DNA of 64,000 nucleotides, taken from NCBI GenBank assembly GCA_002498725.1, contig DAIJ01000032.1, forward strand, positions 62,001 through 126,000, read 5' to 3'. This document shows, in pieces, positions 38,886-48,122 of the stretch; within the stretch, counting starts at the first letter, position 1; each line of letters begins with the position of its first letter. The notes beneath the pieces are model-generated. The model was not told the origin of the DNA and made no database searches. It saw nothing but the letters and a program-made list of their open reading frames with translations. Position numbers and translations under genes: made by a program. Source of the DNA: Euryarchaeota archaeon UBA23 (GTDB taxonomy: Archaea > Thermoplasmatota > Poseidoniia > Poseidoniales > Thalassarchaeaceae).

Positions 38886-40667
38886 ATGGAAGGCTGGCTT
38901 ATTCTCGATGGATACGAGGATGAACCAGCTGCTTTTGGAGTGCCAAATTACTTAGGATTCCATATACGATACATATGTGGAGTCTTGGAATCTAGAGGGA
39001 TTCCGTATACATATATGACAATAGATGAATGGAGACTTTTACACAAGAATAAGATAAATGATTCTAACTCACGCTCTAACCTTAAGCGAAAATTATCTGA
39101 TTTAGATGGTGCTGTCGTTTTAGCAGGAGCTATTGTTCCTGGAAAGTACGTTCGTGGGACACCAATCTCTCGTCGTGAACTTGATGATTTCTTAGCAGTA
39201 TTCCCTAGTGGACAACCGATATTAGCTGGAGGTTGGGCGATAAGACACTGGCGTTACGATGGATGGATCCCAATAAGGAATAATTTATTTTGTGCTGTTC
39301 AAGATACAGATGCCACATTAGAATACTTCCTTAGCACTGGTAATTGGAAACACAAAAGACGGACTGCTGAACAATGGAATAAGTGGGCCAAGTCAGGCGC
39401 TGCAGGTCTTTGTGTGACCAAACATCCCGATCTTTATACTTCTGATGGGCGATCCGGACCACTAACCTACGAGGTCGAATTGTATCAGGGTTGTGTGCGA
39501 TACAAAAGAGGCTGCAAATTTTGTATCGAACCGAAAAAAGGAGTGCCAATTTGGAGAGAACAGAATGAAGTAATTGCTGAGGTAACTACTGCAATAGACC
39601 ATGGAGTAAGACACGTTAGAATAGGTGGGGCTACAGATATTTACACCTATAAAGCGGATGGAGTTTTAGATTTAGAATATCCAATCCCTAACCCAGAGCC
39701 GATTGCCGAGGTTCTACATGGATTGAGAGAAGACGAACGTTTGGAAATTCTACATGTAGACAATGCGAATCCTTCAATCATGGCTGAAAACATTGAACCG
39801 GCTACTGAAATAACGAAATCCCTCATAGAAACTTTGTCAGATGGAGCAGTTCTCTCATTTGGTTTAGAGTCCGCAGATCCTAAGGTACACAAAGAAAACT
39901 GGCTTAATTGTAATTCGGAACAACTGAAAATTGCTATTAGGCATATCAATGAGTATGGTCGTGAACGTGGTAAAAGAGGTTTACCAAAACTCCTTCCCGG
40001 CCTCAATTTCATTGCTGGTCTAAATGGTGAATCTGAAGAAACTTACAACATGAATCGGACTCTTCTTAATAGTCTTAGATCGGAAGGTCTTTGGTTACGT
40101 AGAATAAACATTCGACAGGTTGAAGGTCAAGGTTTCCAAGAAGTACAAGATGGCGCATTTAGGAAATTTAAGAAGAGTGTCAGAGAAGAGATAGACCATC
40201 CTCTTCTTCAGGAAATTTTTCCAATAGGTACACCTCTTTCAGACGTTTGGTGGGAATCTCATGAAGATAGAATTAGAAGACCTCAACATGTTCTTGATCC
40301 AATACACCAAGACCTCAGTATATACGGCCGTTCTGGTATAACTTTCGGGCGTCAGATTGGCGCTTACCCAATATTGGTAGGTGTACCATATCTAATACCT
40401 CTTGAGACCGAATCAGATATTATTGTCACAGGTCATGGAATGCGTAGTATATCAGGGATTGAGTCCAACCTTTCGATCAATACAGCGACCGAATCACAAT
40501 TGTCTGCGATACCAGGAATAGGTCAAAAGACGGCTTGGAAATTAATCTCAGCAAGAGCCAGAGAATTACGAAATAATCCAGAAAGACCGTTTTCAACTGT
40601 AGAAGAGGCCTTTCAATCAATAAAAGTACAGCCCTATGGGCTGGCTCTTGAGGTCCTCAAGGCATGA
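38886..40667 (+). CDS. Radical SAM protein with C-terminal helix-hairpin-helix (COG1031-like)
   Basis: Members of this archaeal family have an unknown substrate. Residues 1-180 have a Rossmann-like start (WLILDGYEDEPAAFGVPNYLG). The 4Fe-4S-binding Cys residues are C203, C210 and C213 (GCVRYKRGCKFC), a CX6CX2C pattern instead of the common CX3CX2C. SAM-binding barrel strands follow (VRHVRIGGATDIYTY, LSFGLESADPKVHKEN, LLPGLNFIAGLNGESEET). A helix-hairpin-helix (INTATESQLSAIPGIGQKTA, about 532-552) ends the protein, suggesting nucleic-acid contact. The ATG at 38886 is 37 bases after the Csl4-RRM gene, and together they may be an RNA-related operon. I judge the reaction unknown. Confidence 0.85.
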   Translation: MEGWLILDGYEDEPAAFGVPNYLGFHIRYICGVLESRGIPYTYMTIDEWRLLHKNKINDSNSRSNLKRKLSDLDGAVVLAGAIVPGKYVRGTPISRRELDDFLAVFPSGQPILAGGWAIRHWRYDGWIPIRNNLFCAVQDTDATLEYFLSTGNWKHKRRTAEQWNKWAKSGAAGLCVTKHPDLYTSDGRSGPLTYEVELYQGCVRYKRGCKFCIEPKKGVPIWREQNEVIAEVTTAIDHGVRHVRIGGATDIYTYKADGVLDLEYPIPNPEPIAEVLHGLREDERLEILHVDNANPSIMAENIEPATEITKSLIETLSDGAVLSFGLESADPKVHKENWLNCNSEQLKIAIRHINEYGRERGKRGLPKLLPGLNFIAGLNGESEETYNMNRTLLNSLRSEGLWLRRINIRQVEGQGFQEVQDGAFRKFKKSVREEIDHPLLQEIFPIGTPLSDVWWESHEDRIRRPQHVLDPIHQDLSIYGRSGITFGRQIGAYPILVGVPYLIPLETESDIIVTGHGMRSISGIESNLSINTATESQLSAIPGIGQKTAWKLISARARELRNNPERPFSTVEEAFQSIKVQPYGLALEVLKA

Positions 40668-40722
40668 TGCAGACCGTTCATACATAGGGAATAGTCATAA
40701 TCTCAACAATAACGCCAGAGTC

Positions 40723-43700
40723 ATGCATTCAGTACGAGGAAGGAAAATCTTGGCTGTGGGGATATGTGTTTTATTCCTTATGATTTCAGCATCAACAGTA
40801 ATTTCAGATAGTTCCGAAAAAATAATTTCTTTAGACGAAGTTGTTAGGAAATCAAATACTAATTCTAATGACTTGAATTTAAATGGAACTGAATCTGGCT
40901 CAATTTTCTCAAATTCTGCATTGGAAATTGGTACTGATGGCCCCTCTCTTGTCCTTTCAAATGGTACAATTGTAAAGTGGACAAATGGCAATCCTGTATA
41001 CATTGAAGGTGATGTAATGTCAACCTCAAATCGTTGTAACATATTGAAAAATTATTCTTTATATTGTTCTGGTTCCAATAATTATGGCCAATTAGGATTG
41101 GGATCAACCAGTTTGACAGAAGGTTATGTTTCTCTAAATTCAGCACCTTTAGTGGTATCATCAGGTAGCCATCATACTTGTGCTATTCTGAATGATGCGA
41201 GTCTATGGTGTTGGGGTAGAAACAATCTTGGCCAGCTAGGAGATGGTACTTTTACAAATCAAATATCTCCTGTTGAGATCAGCTTAGGTACAGGAGTTAT
41301 TGCAGTATCTACTGGCGAAGGTCATACTTGCGCAATCACTCAAACTGGCGTCGCAATGTGTTGGGGTTCGAATATTAGAGGTCAACTTGGAGACGGAACT
41401 ACAACCGATTCAGGTATTCCTGTAGTTGCTAATCATTCAACAGGTCAAAGAATTGTTTCAATAGTCACATCATCTCTTTCTACTTGCGTAATAATACAGA
41501 ACGGATCACTTGGATGTTGGGGTAGTAAGTATACTGTATTTTCAGATCTTGGACCAATCCAATCAAATATTTTCATGATTGATTTAGGCGACGGAGTAAC
41601 TGCTGAAATGATTGACTCTTCAGAAACTCATATTTGTGCTGTTGTTAATGATGGTTCTATGCAATGTTGGGGTCTAAATACTCATGGTCAATTAGGAAAT
41701 GGAACTTGTTCTTCAACCTTGAATGAGAATTGTTCTACTGAAAACTCATTTCCAGGAGAAGGGGACTCTAATTCAATAGTCAATATAACAAACGGTTTAA
41801 CGGTAATTTCTGCAGCAGCGGGACCCCATTCTACTTGTGCTATAATTTCAGATCATTCGCTAAGATGTTGGGGAGAACAATCTTCCAGTGAATTTGATGG
41901 GATTGGTAATGACCTACTTAATCCATTTGTAATGAACGCAAATACTACTCAAATCCTATTTACAGACCAGGATATTGATGGTGATGGGATCAGGAACATA
42001 TTCGAATCCAATCAAACTGGAGATTCTGATGGCGATGGCTTCTTGGATACTGAAGATGATTTTTCAACTAATCCGGCTCTGTGGATTGAGTGCCCCTCTG
42101 GGCAATATGGAAGAATTACATGTCAAGATGTAGATTCAGGATACTATTCTGATTCCGGCTCACTAATCCAGATTGCTTGCTCCCCCGGTTCTTTCCAACC
42201 TAATTCTGGGCAGTCAGAATGTCTTGATGCATCGGCGGGATATTTCGTTGAAAATCATACATCTACGTCTCAAACTCAATGTCCATCGGGGCACTATAAT
42301 TCCTTGTTGGGGCAGTCTTCCTGTACAGAAGCATCTGCGGGCTCTTATGTAAGTCCGAACGGAGATGATGCCGGGGATACAAGTTCATCTTCAGTGTCAT
42401 TATCGCTAATGAGCGCTAACTATACTGGTAATCTAGATGGATCTTCAGACACAGTTGATATATTCAGTCTAACTACTAGTAGACCAACATATTTTTCAGC
42501 CAATCTTTCTTCACCTCAAGGTTATGATTTTAATTTACTTTTACTAAATAGTAGCTTCAACATAATAGAGTCCAGTACTCTAAATGGCACATTTGATGAA
42601 ATATCAAGCATAGGTTCCTCAAATGCTTCTGGAACATATTTCATTCAGGTAGTTTGGTCTGCCGGAAACAATTCTTTACAAAATTATAACCTTATAGTTA
42701 ACATAAGAAATGTAGATGGAGATCAATCTCAGATAGGAACAACAGAAACTCAAGTAATGGTGGAAAAATATCTTGCATCAAATCTTTGTCAACCTGGTAC
42801 TTGGCAGCAATATTCGGGACAGACCTCTTGTGATCAAGCAGATCCTGGATACTTTACTAGTCAGACTGGGGCGACATCTCAAACGCCATGCTCTCCCGGT
42901 TTTTATCAACCGAGTTCTGGATCTAATTCATGCATAATAGCATCAATAGGCTACTATGTAAGTTATAGTGGCGCCTTAGTACAAACAGCAGCACCTCCTG
43001 GCTCATATGTCGGCACGAATGGGGCATCTTCGGCAACATTATGTTCTCCGGGAACGTATCAATCACAATCTGGCCAATCGAATTGTTTTGCCACAAATTC
43101 CGGATATTATGCACCTATTCCTGGTTCCACATCTCAAACCGCTTGTTCGCCAGGATTTTATCAAAATCAGTCTGGTCAAAGTTTTTGTCTACCTGCATCT
43201 TCTGGATATTACGTACAAAATTCCACTTCAACAACTCAGGCAGAATGTTTAGCAGGAACCTATCAACCTAATGCGGGTCAATCATCTTGTATCTTAGCAA
43301 CTCCTGGATATTATGTTCCAACTAACACCTCTACAGAACAATATCCTTGTTTACCCGGTTCTTATCAACCTAATTCGGGACAGATTAGTTGCATACTTAC
43401 TTCGCCAGGGTACTATACTTCTAACAATTCTTCAGCATCACAAATACCCTGTCCTTTAGGATATTACCAACCACTCCAGGGCCAAGAATCATGTTTAATT
43501 GCAGATCCTGGTTTTTACGTAGATTCTAATGGTTCGATATTGCAGTTACCGTGCCCCATGGGGTCATATAATCCATTTATTGGAGCACAAAGTTCCAATG
43601 ACTGTACTTTGGCCGATCCAGGATTCCACGTTCCATTACAAGGTTCAATTTCTCAGGTTCAGTGTTTAGCAGGAACATACTCTTCATCCTTTGGACAAAT

Positions 43701-45645
43701 AATCTGTGATGCTGCAGAACCAGGATATTTCGTACCGTCAAATGGGGCAACACAACAGACAGCTTGTACACCTGGTTTTTGGCAGGATGAAATTGGTCAG
43801 ACCTCGTGTAAAATAGCCATGCCAGGGCACTACTCCGACTCTATTGCTTCCGACATACAGATACAGTGTCTTTCTGGAACTTATAATCCAAATTCAGGAT
43901 CTAATTCATCATCAGCTTGTGTGTCTGCAGACCCCGGTCATTACGCACCATCAAATGGTGCTATCCAACAGTTTTCTTGTTCAGAAGGAAATTATCAACC
44001 CGCACCTGGACAATCTTCCTGTATGGAAGCGGATCTTGGATACCATGTGCCGTCAATAGGAGCTACCGGTCAAATTGGATGTACTATGGGGTCATATTCG
44101 CCAATAATAGGTGGGTCTGAGTGTATTATTGCATCTCCCGGTTATTATGTCGATTCCCATTTTGCTTCAGAACAAAATGCTTGTTCTCCTGGAACATACA
44201 ACCCCGAAGAAGGATCAACTGAGGCTGTGGATTGTTTAGATGCTGACGCCGGATATTTCGTTTCATCTATTGGCTCATCGACACAAGAAGAATGTGAGAT
44301 AGGGTACTTCCAGCCGAATAAAGGTGCTCTAAACTGTTTAATTGCAGATCCTGGACATTTCGTAGATGAATACGGTGCAATAAGCCAAATCGCCTGTGAA
44401 CTTGGAACATACAATTCTGAATCCGGATCGATCACTTCCTCTGCATGTCTACAATCGGATCCAGGAAATTATGTTCCTCAATCTGCATCTACAGGACAGA
44501 TACCTTGTGATCCTGGAACTTACCAGAACCTTAGGGGTCAAGCAGTTTGTATCACTGCAGGAATTGGATTCTATGTCCCTGAATCTGGATCTTCATCTCA
44601 AACTCCTTCTCCTTTAGACTATTATGTTGATTATAATGGTTCATTGGAACCAACGCCTTGCCCCCAAGGCCAAATTACTATGTCATTAGGATCCGATGAA
44701 ATAAGTGATTGTAATTTAGATACAGATGGAGATAGATTCCCTGATTTCTTAGATAAAGACGATGATAATGATGGGGTTGACGACGGTACAGATCTTTGTG
44801 ATCCAGGTGTAATGAATTGGACATCTGCGCCTGCTATAGATTTCGATGGAGATGGCTGTCTAGATGAAATAGAGGACGATGATGATGATAATGATGGCTA
44901 TCTAGATGTCAACGATGCATTCCCGCTTGATCCTTATGAATGGCTAGATACAGATGGAGACGGAATAGGAAATAATGCCGATTTAGACGATGATGGAGAC
45001 GGGGTACTGGATCTTGATGAAATTGAATTAGGACTAGATCCGTTGATAGCTGACTTTGATGGAGATGGATATAATGACAGTATCGATGCATTCCCTGACG
45101 ATCCCGATGAATGGCTTGATTCGGATGGAGATGGTGTTGGTGATAATTCAGATAAGTTCCCAACTCTAAAATTCTATCAATCTTATGACCAAGTACTAAT
45201 CCATGTAGTAATAGGTATTTTTGTATTGGCAGTAATAGGCTTCAGTGTCAAGATGGGAATTGGTAGGAAAGAAAAATTAGTTGATGTCGACGATAGTACT
45301 CACGAAGTAAGAGAGATTGCAGATGTTACAATCCCTATAGATTCCTCCGATGTTGAAGAACATGTCGATGAGTCATTCGATTCCCAAGAATCAGCTAACT
45401 TTGAAGAGGCAACATCTTCTGAAGACGAATCAAGAAATGATTCGGAATCTCTAGAAATAGATGATTTACTACTAACTATACCTCCTCCAAAGCCGAGGAT
45501 AGAGCCACCTTCTGACGCACAAACTAATGATCATGGACAGAAGGTGTGGCGTGATGAAGAAGGTACTGTGTGGGTTCAGAATCCAGATGGATCCTTACTT
45601 AAGCACAATGTACTGACTGGGACATGGGATTCTTACGATCAATGA
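40723..45645 (+). CDS. Giant surface protein with RCC1, GCC2/GCC3 and Ca-binding repeats
   Basis: Residue counts here are from the ATG at 40723, giving about 1640 residues; an upstream start at 40636 overlaps the radical SAM gene. In order: signal peptide (about 8-25); an RCC1-like propeller (about 85-410; repeats such as LWCWGRNNLGQLGDGT and MCWGSNIRGQLGDGT); a short Asp-rich motif; about 20 copies of a 38-42-residue Cys module of the GCC2/GCC3 (ephrin-receptor-like) type, consensus C-x-PGxYQPxxGQSxC then PGYYV; a PPC-like beta domain inserted after the third copy; thrombospondin-3-like Asp repeats (DTDGDGIGNNADLDDDGDG, about 1320-1475); a membrane segment (about 1490-1510); and an acidic tail ending with Trp-rich DxxG text. 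It looks like a long stalk on the cell surface, perhaps for binding or adhesion. No enzyme motif is seen. Confidence 0.88.
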   Translation: MHSVRGRKILAVGICVLFLMISASTVISDSSEKIISLDEVVRKSNTNSNDLNLNGTESGSIFSNSALEIGTDGPSLVLSNGTIVKWTNGNPVYIEGDVMSTSNRCNILKNYSLYCSGSNNYGQLGLGSTSLTEGYVSLNSAPLVVSSGSHHTCAILNDASLWCWGRNNLGQLGDGTFTNQISPVEISLGTGVIAVSTGEGHTCAITQTGVAMCWGSNIRGQLGDGTTTDSGIPVVANHSTGQRIVSIVTSSLSTCVIIQNGSLGCWGSKYTVFSDLGPIQSNIFMIDLGDGVTAEMIDSSETHICAVVNDGSMQCWGLNTHGQLGNGTCSSTLNENCSTENSFPGEGDSNSIVNITNGLTVISAAAGPHSTCAIISDHSLRCWGEQSSSEFDGIGNDLLNPFVMNANTTQILFTDQDIDGDGIRNIFESNQTGDSDGDGFLDTEDDFSTNPALWIECPSGQYGRITCQDVDSGYYSDSGSLIQIACSPGSFQPNSGQSECLDASAGYFVENHTSTSQTQCPSGHYNSLLGQSSCTEASAGSYVSPNGDDAGDTSSSSVSLSLMSANYTGNLDGSSDTVDIFSLTTSRPTYFSANLSSPQGYDFNLLLLNSSFNIIESSTLNGTFDEISSIGSSNASGTYFIQVVWSAGNNSLQNYNLIVNIRNVDGDQSQIGTTETQVMVEKYLASNLCQPGTWQQYSGQTSCDQADPGYFTSQTGATSQTPCSPGFYQPSSGSNSCIIASIGYYVSYSGALVQTAAPPGSYVGTNGASSATLCSPGTYQSQSGQSNCFATNSGYYAPIPGSTSQTACSPGFYQNQSGQSFCLPASSGYYVQNSTSTTQAECLAGTYQPNAGQSSCILATPGYYVPTNTSTEQYPCLPGSYQPNSGQISCILTSPGYYTSNNSSASQIPCPLGYYQPLQGQESCLIADPGFYVDSNGSILQLPCPMGSYNPFIGAQSSNDCTLADPGFHVPLQGSISQVQCLAGTYSSSFGQIICDAAEPGYFVPSNGATQQTACTPGFWQDEIGQTSCKIAMPGHYSDSIASDIQIQCLSGTYNPNSGSNSSSACVSADPGHYAPSNGAIQQFSCSEGNYQPAPGQSSCMEADLGYHVPSIGATGQIGCTMGSYSPIIGGSECIIASPGYYVDSHFASEQNACSPGTYNPEEGSTEAVDCLDADAGYFVSSIGSSTQEECEIGYFQPNKGALNCLIADPGHFVDEYGAISQIACELGTYNSESGSITSSACLQSDPGNYVPQSASTGQIPCDPGTYQNLRGQAVCITAGIGFYVPESGSSSQTPSPLDYYVDYNGSLEPTPCPQGQITMSLGSDEISDCNLDTDGDRFPDFLDKDDDNDGVDDGTDLCDPGVMNWTSAPAIDFDGDGCLDEIEDDDDDNDGYLDVNDAFPLDPYEWLDTDGDGIGNNADLDDDGDGVLDLDEIELGLDPLIADFDGDGYNDSIDAFPDDPDEWLDSDGDGVGDNSDKFPTLKFYQSYDQVLIHVVIGIFVLAVIGFSVKMGIGRKEKLVDVDDSTHEVREIADVTIPIDSSDVEEHVDESFDSQESANFEEATSSEDESRNDSESLEIDDLLLTIPPPKPRIEPPSDAQTNDHGQKVWRDEEGTVWVQNPDGSLLKHNVLTGTWDSYDQ
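42089..44715 (+). repeat. Tandem array of about 20 GCC2/GCC3-type cysteine modules
   Basis: Units of about 115-125 bases code for modules with two Cys, a conserved GTYQP/GSYNP turn, a GQSxC end and a PGYYV start. Copies differ a lot at DNA level and there is a PPC-like insert around 42360-42770. The array is inside one open frame and is a protein repeat, not a DNA-based array. Confidence 0.8.
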
Positions 45646-45657
45646 AAATTAAAAAAT

Positions 45658-46638
45658 TTAGAATTGGATTGCATTTGCACCCCAAGCTAGGCCGCCACCA
45701 AAGGCTGCTGTAACTACTAAATCTCCTTCTTTGATTAATCCCTGATCAATAGCTTCTTGCATTGCTATTGGTACGCTAGCACCAGCAGTATTCCCATATT
45801 TGTGAAGATTGGTGTAGGTTTTTTCCATAGGTAATCCTAATTTTTCCATTCCAACCTTAATGATGTTGATATTGGCTTGATGAGGTATGACAAAATCAAC
45901 ATCATCAATAGTTTTTCCAATCTTTCCCAATACCCCATGAACTGCTTGTGGAAAAGCCTCTATTGCAAAGTCCCAAACAGCCCTTCCATCCATATGGAAA
46001 TATTGCATTCCTTGCTCAAAACCATCACTAGGGATTGGTACACGAACTCCTCCTGCTGGAATTTCTATTACATTGGACCCAGAACCATCACTCATTAACC
46101 AAGAAGCAAGTACTCCTTTTCCATCATCAACTTCGCCCAGTACCACAGCTCCGGCTCCATCTCCGAATAGAACACAAGTACTCCTATCTTTCCAATTTAG
46201 AATACGAGAGTAAACTTCCGAACCAACAACAAGGACCTTGTTGTATCCTTTTGTACCCACATATCGCGAACCTACATCCAATGCATGAACCCAACCAGCA
46301 CAAACTGCATTGATGTCAAATGCACCACAATTAACACAACCAAGTTTGTGTTGAACTATTCCAGCAGTTGATGAAAGTGGAACATCTGGAGAAGATGTTG
46401 CTAGAATAATTAGGTCAATTTCAGAAACATCAACTTTTGCATCATTTAATGCACGCCTGCAGGCTTCTACCGCTAAATCAGAAGTATTGGTGCCGGAATC
46501 TGCAATTCTTCTACATTTCATTCCTGTTTTGGTAGTAATCCATTCGTCACTGGTCTCAACAATTTTAGCCCAGTCATCGTTAGTCATTTCTTTTGGAGGC
46601 ACATATGAGCCTATTCCAATAATGCCTACGGCTGACAT
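45658..46638 (-). CDS. 3-oxoacyl-ACP synthase III-like (KAS III/FabH) enzyme
   Basis: The thiolase-fold condensing enzyme shows the Cys-His-Asn triad: Cys in INAVCAGWVH, His in VIPHQANINI and Asn in YGNTAGASVP. N-terminal text IGIGSYVPPKEMTNDDWAKIVETSDEWI is nearly diagnostic for FabH-type proteins. It is distinct from archaeal HMG-CoA synthase, which differs around the active site. With the ATG at 46636-46638 it has 326 residues; an ATG at 46692 would overlap the aldehyde dehydrogenase. In an archaeon without known type II fatty-acid synthesis, the enzyme may make a special acyl chain or ketide. It is the last gene of the six-gene minus-strand row. Confidence 0.86.
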   Translation of the reverse strand: MSAVGIIGIGSYVPPKEMTNDDWAKIVETSDEWITTKTGMKCRRIADSGTNTSDLAVEACRRALNDAKVDVSEIDLIILATSSPDVPLSSTAGIVQHKLGCVNCGAFDINAVCAGWVHALDVGSRYVGTKGYNKVLVVGSEVYSRILNWKDRSTCVLFGDGAGAVVLGEVDDGKGVLASWLMSDGSGSNVIEIPAGGVRVPIPSDGFEQGMQYFHMDGRAVWDFAIEAFPQAVHGVLGKIGKTIDDVDFVIPHQANINIIKVGMEKLGLPMEKTYTNLHKYGNTAGASVPIAMQEAIDQGLIKEGDLVVTAAFGGGLAWGANAIQF

Positions 46639-46684
46639 ATTCTCAACTCTCTCGAGAGCCTCATCACTTTCAGTCATTACGACA

Positions 46685-48121
46685 TTAATCATGTTTTAGA
46701 CAGATATTCATAGCTTCTGAGAAGAATCCTAAACTCCAGCGCCCACCTTCTCTTCCTACGCCACTATCTTTTACTCCTCCAAATGGAACCCTGAGGTCTC
46801 TATGTAACCATGTATTTACCCAAATCATACCTGTATGGATGTCTCTAGCAACTCTATTTCCTTTATCAAGATCTCTAGTCCAAACACTACCTGCCAGACC
46901 GTATCTTGTCCCATTTGCTATTTCTATGACTTCATTTTCTGTTTCAAATGAGTGTATTGTAACTACTGGTCCAAATATTTCCTCTGTAGAACAGCGAGAA
47001 TCATGTTTTAGGCCAATAATTACTGTTGGAGATAGCCAATTTCCATTTTCAAATTGCTTAGGAAGACTAGGGCGCCCACCAGTAATTATCTTCCCACCTT
47101 CTTCTTCAGCAAGTTGAATATATGACTCGACTTTACTTAGATGTTCAGGAGAAATTAGAGCACCCAATTCAGTTTCCTCATCAGATGGATCGCCAATTTT
47201 CATTCCTTTTACAGATTCAATAAATTTCTCTAAAAAATCATCATAAATTCCCGACTGAACTAGAATTCTAGATCCACAAAGACAAACCTGGCCCTGGTTC
47301 AAAAATGCGGCTCTAGTGACCCCCGCGACGGTTTTTCCAAGATCACAATCGTCAAAAATAATACTAGAGTTTTTTCCCCCAAGTTCAAGACTAATTTTTT
47401 TGAACTGTGGTGCAGCCACTGCTGCTACTTTAGCCCCGGTATCTGTCCCTCCTGTAAAAGAAATCAAATTTACATCAGAATGAGATGTTAGAGGCGCACC
47501 TGCTCCAATTCCATTTCCATGGATGAGATTGACTACTCCAGAGGGGAGTCCAACTTCGTCGATAGTTTCCATCAACAGATTTGCTGTCATTGGAGTCAAT
47601 TCACTTGGTTTACAGACAACAGTATTACCCATTCCAATCGCTGGTGCAACTTTCCAACTTAGTAGATAAAGAGGAAGATTCCAAGGAGTAATCAATGCTC
47701 CAACTCCTACTGGTTTTTGAATCACTATGTTTGTAGCATCATCCATTAGAAATTCTTCTTCTTCTTGATTTCTTATTAGTTCTGCAAAGAATCTAAAATT
47801 GGTTACAGAACGATAAGCATCAACTGAGCGAGCTAGTGAAATCGGCTTACCCGTATCTCTGCTTTCTAAAATTGCAATATCTTCATATTTTTCTTCTAGG
47901 GCATCGGCTATTTTGTCAAGCCATTCAGCCCTTATCTTATGGGAGAGCATACCCCATTCATTCTGAGCCATACGTGCAGCAGATACAGCCAGATCAACAT
48001 CTTCTGCACTTGATAGTGGGACTCTTGCGAATTTCTTACCTGTTGCTGGTTCTAGAACATCCATCCATTTTTCATTAGAATGTTTTACAAATTCTCCATT
48101 TACATAATTTAGAAGGTCCAT
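46685..48121 (-). CDS. NAD(P)-dependent aldehyde dehydrogenase
   Basis: ALDH superfamily, 478 residues from the ATG at 48119-48121. Motifs: PWNLPLYLLSWKVAPAIGMG (cofactor region), Lys in VVCKPSELTP, FTGGTDTGAKVA (GxxxxG loop), the catalytic Glu in LELGGKNSSI and the catalytic Cys in NQGQVCLCGSRI, and the end motif PFGGVKDSGVGREGG. N-terminal LLNYVNGEFV and the QGQVCLCGSR loop resemble the muconic-semialdehyde/betaine aldehyde dehydrogenase branch, but the substrate cannot be read from sequence. It follows asparaginase II by one base and precedes KAS III, so it is co-transcribed with them. Confidence 0.9.
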   Translation of the reverse strand: MDLLNYVNGEFVKHSNEKWMDVLEPATGKKFARVPLSSAEDVDLAVSAARMAQNEWGMLSHKIRAEWLDKIADALEEKYEDIAILESRDTGKPISLARSVDAYRSVTNFRFFAELIRNQEEEEFLMDDATNIVIQKPVGVGALITPWNLPLYLLSWKVAPAIGMGNTVVCKPSELTPMTANLLMETIDEVGLPSGVVNLIHGNGIGAGAPLTSHSDVNLISFTGGTDTGAKVAAVAAPQFKKISLELGGKNSSIIFDDCDLGKTVAGVTRAAFLNQGQVCLCGSRILVQSGIYDDFLEKFIESVKGMKIGDPSDEETELGALISPEHLSKVESYIQLAEEEGGKIITGGRPSLPKQFENGNWLSPTVIIGLKHDSRCSTEEIFGPVVTIHSFETENEVIEIANGTRYGLAGSVWTRDLDKGNRVARDIHTGMIWVNTWLHRDLRVPFGGVKDSGVGREGGRWSLGFFSEAMNICLKHD

Positions 48122-48122
48122 A

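Noticed and set aside
40636..40722. Upstream start for the giant repeat protein
   Set aside because: It would overlap the end of the radical SAM gene and put 29 polar residues before the signal peptide; the ATG at 40723 gives a normal signal peptide.
42089..44715. Tandem repeats as a CRISPR or satellite array
   Set aside because: Units are coding modules within one open frame with changing DNA sequence; there are no fixed repeats with unique spacers.
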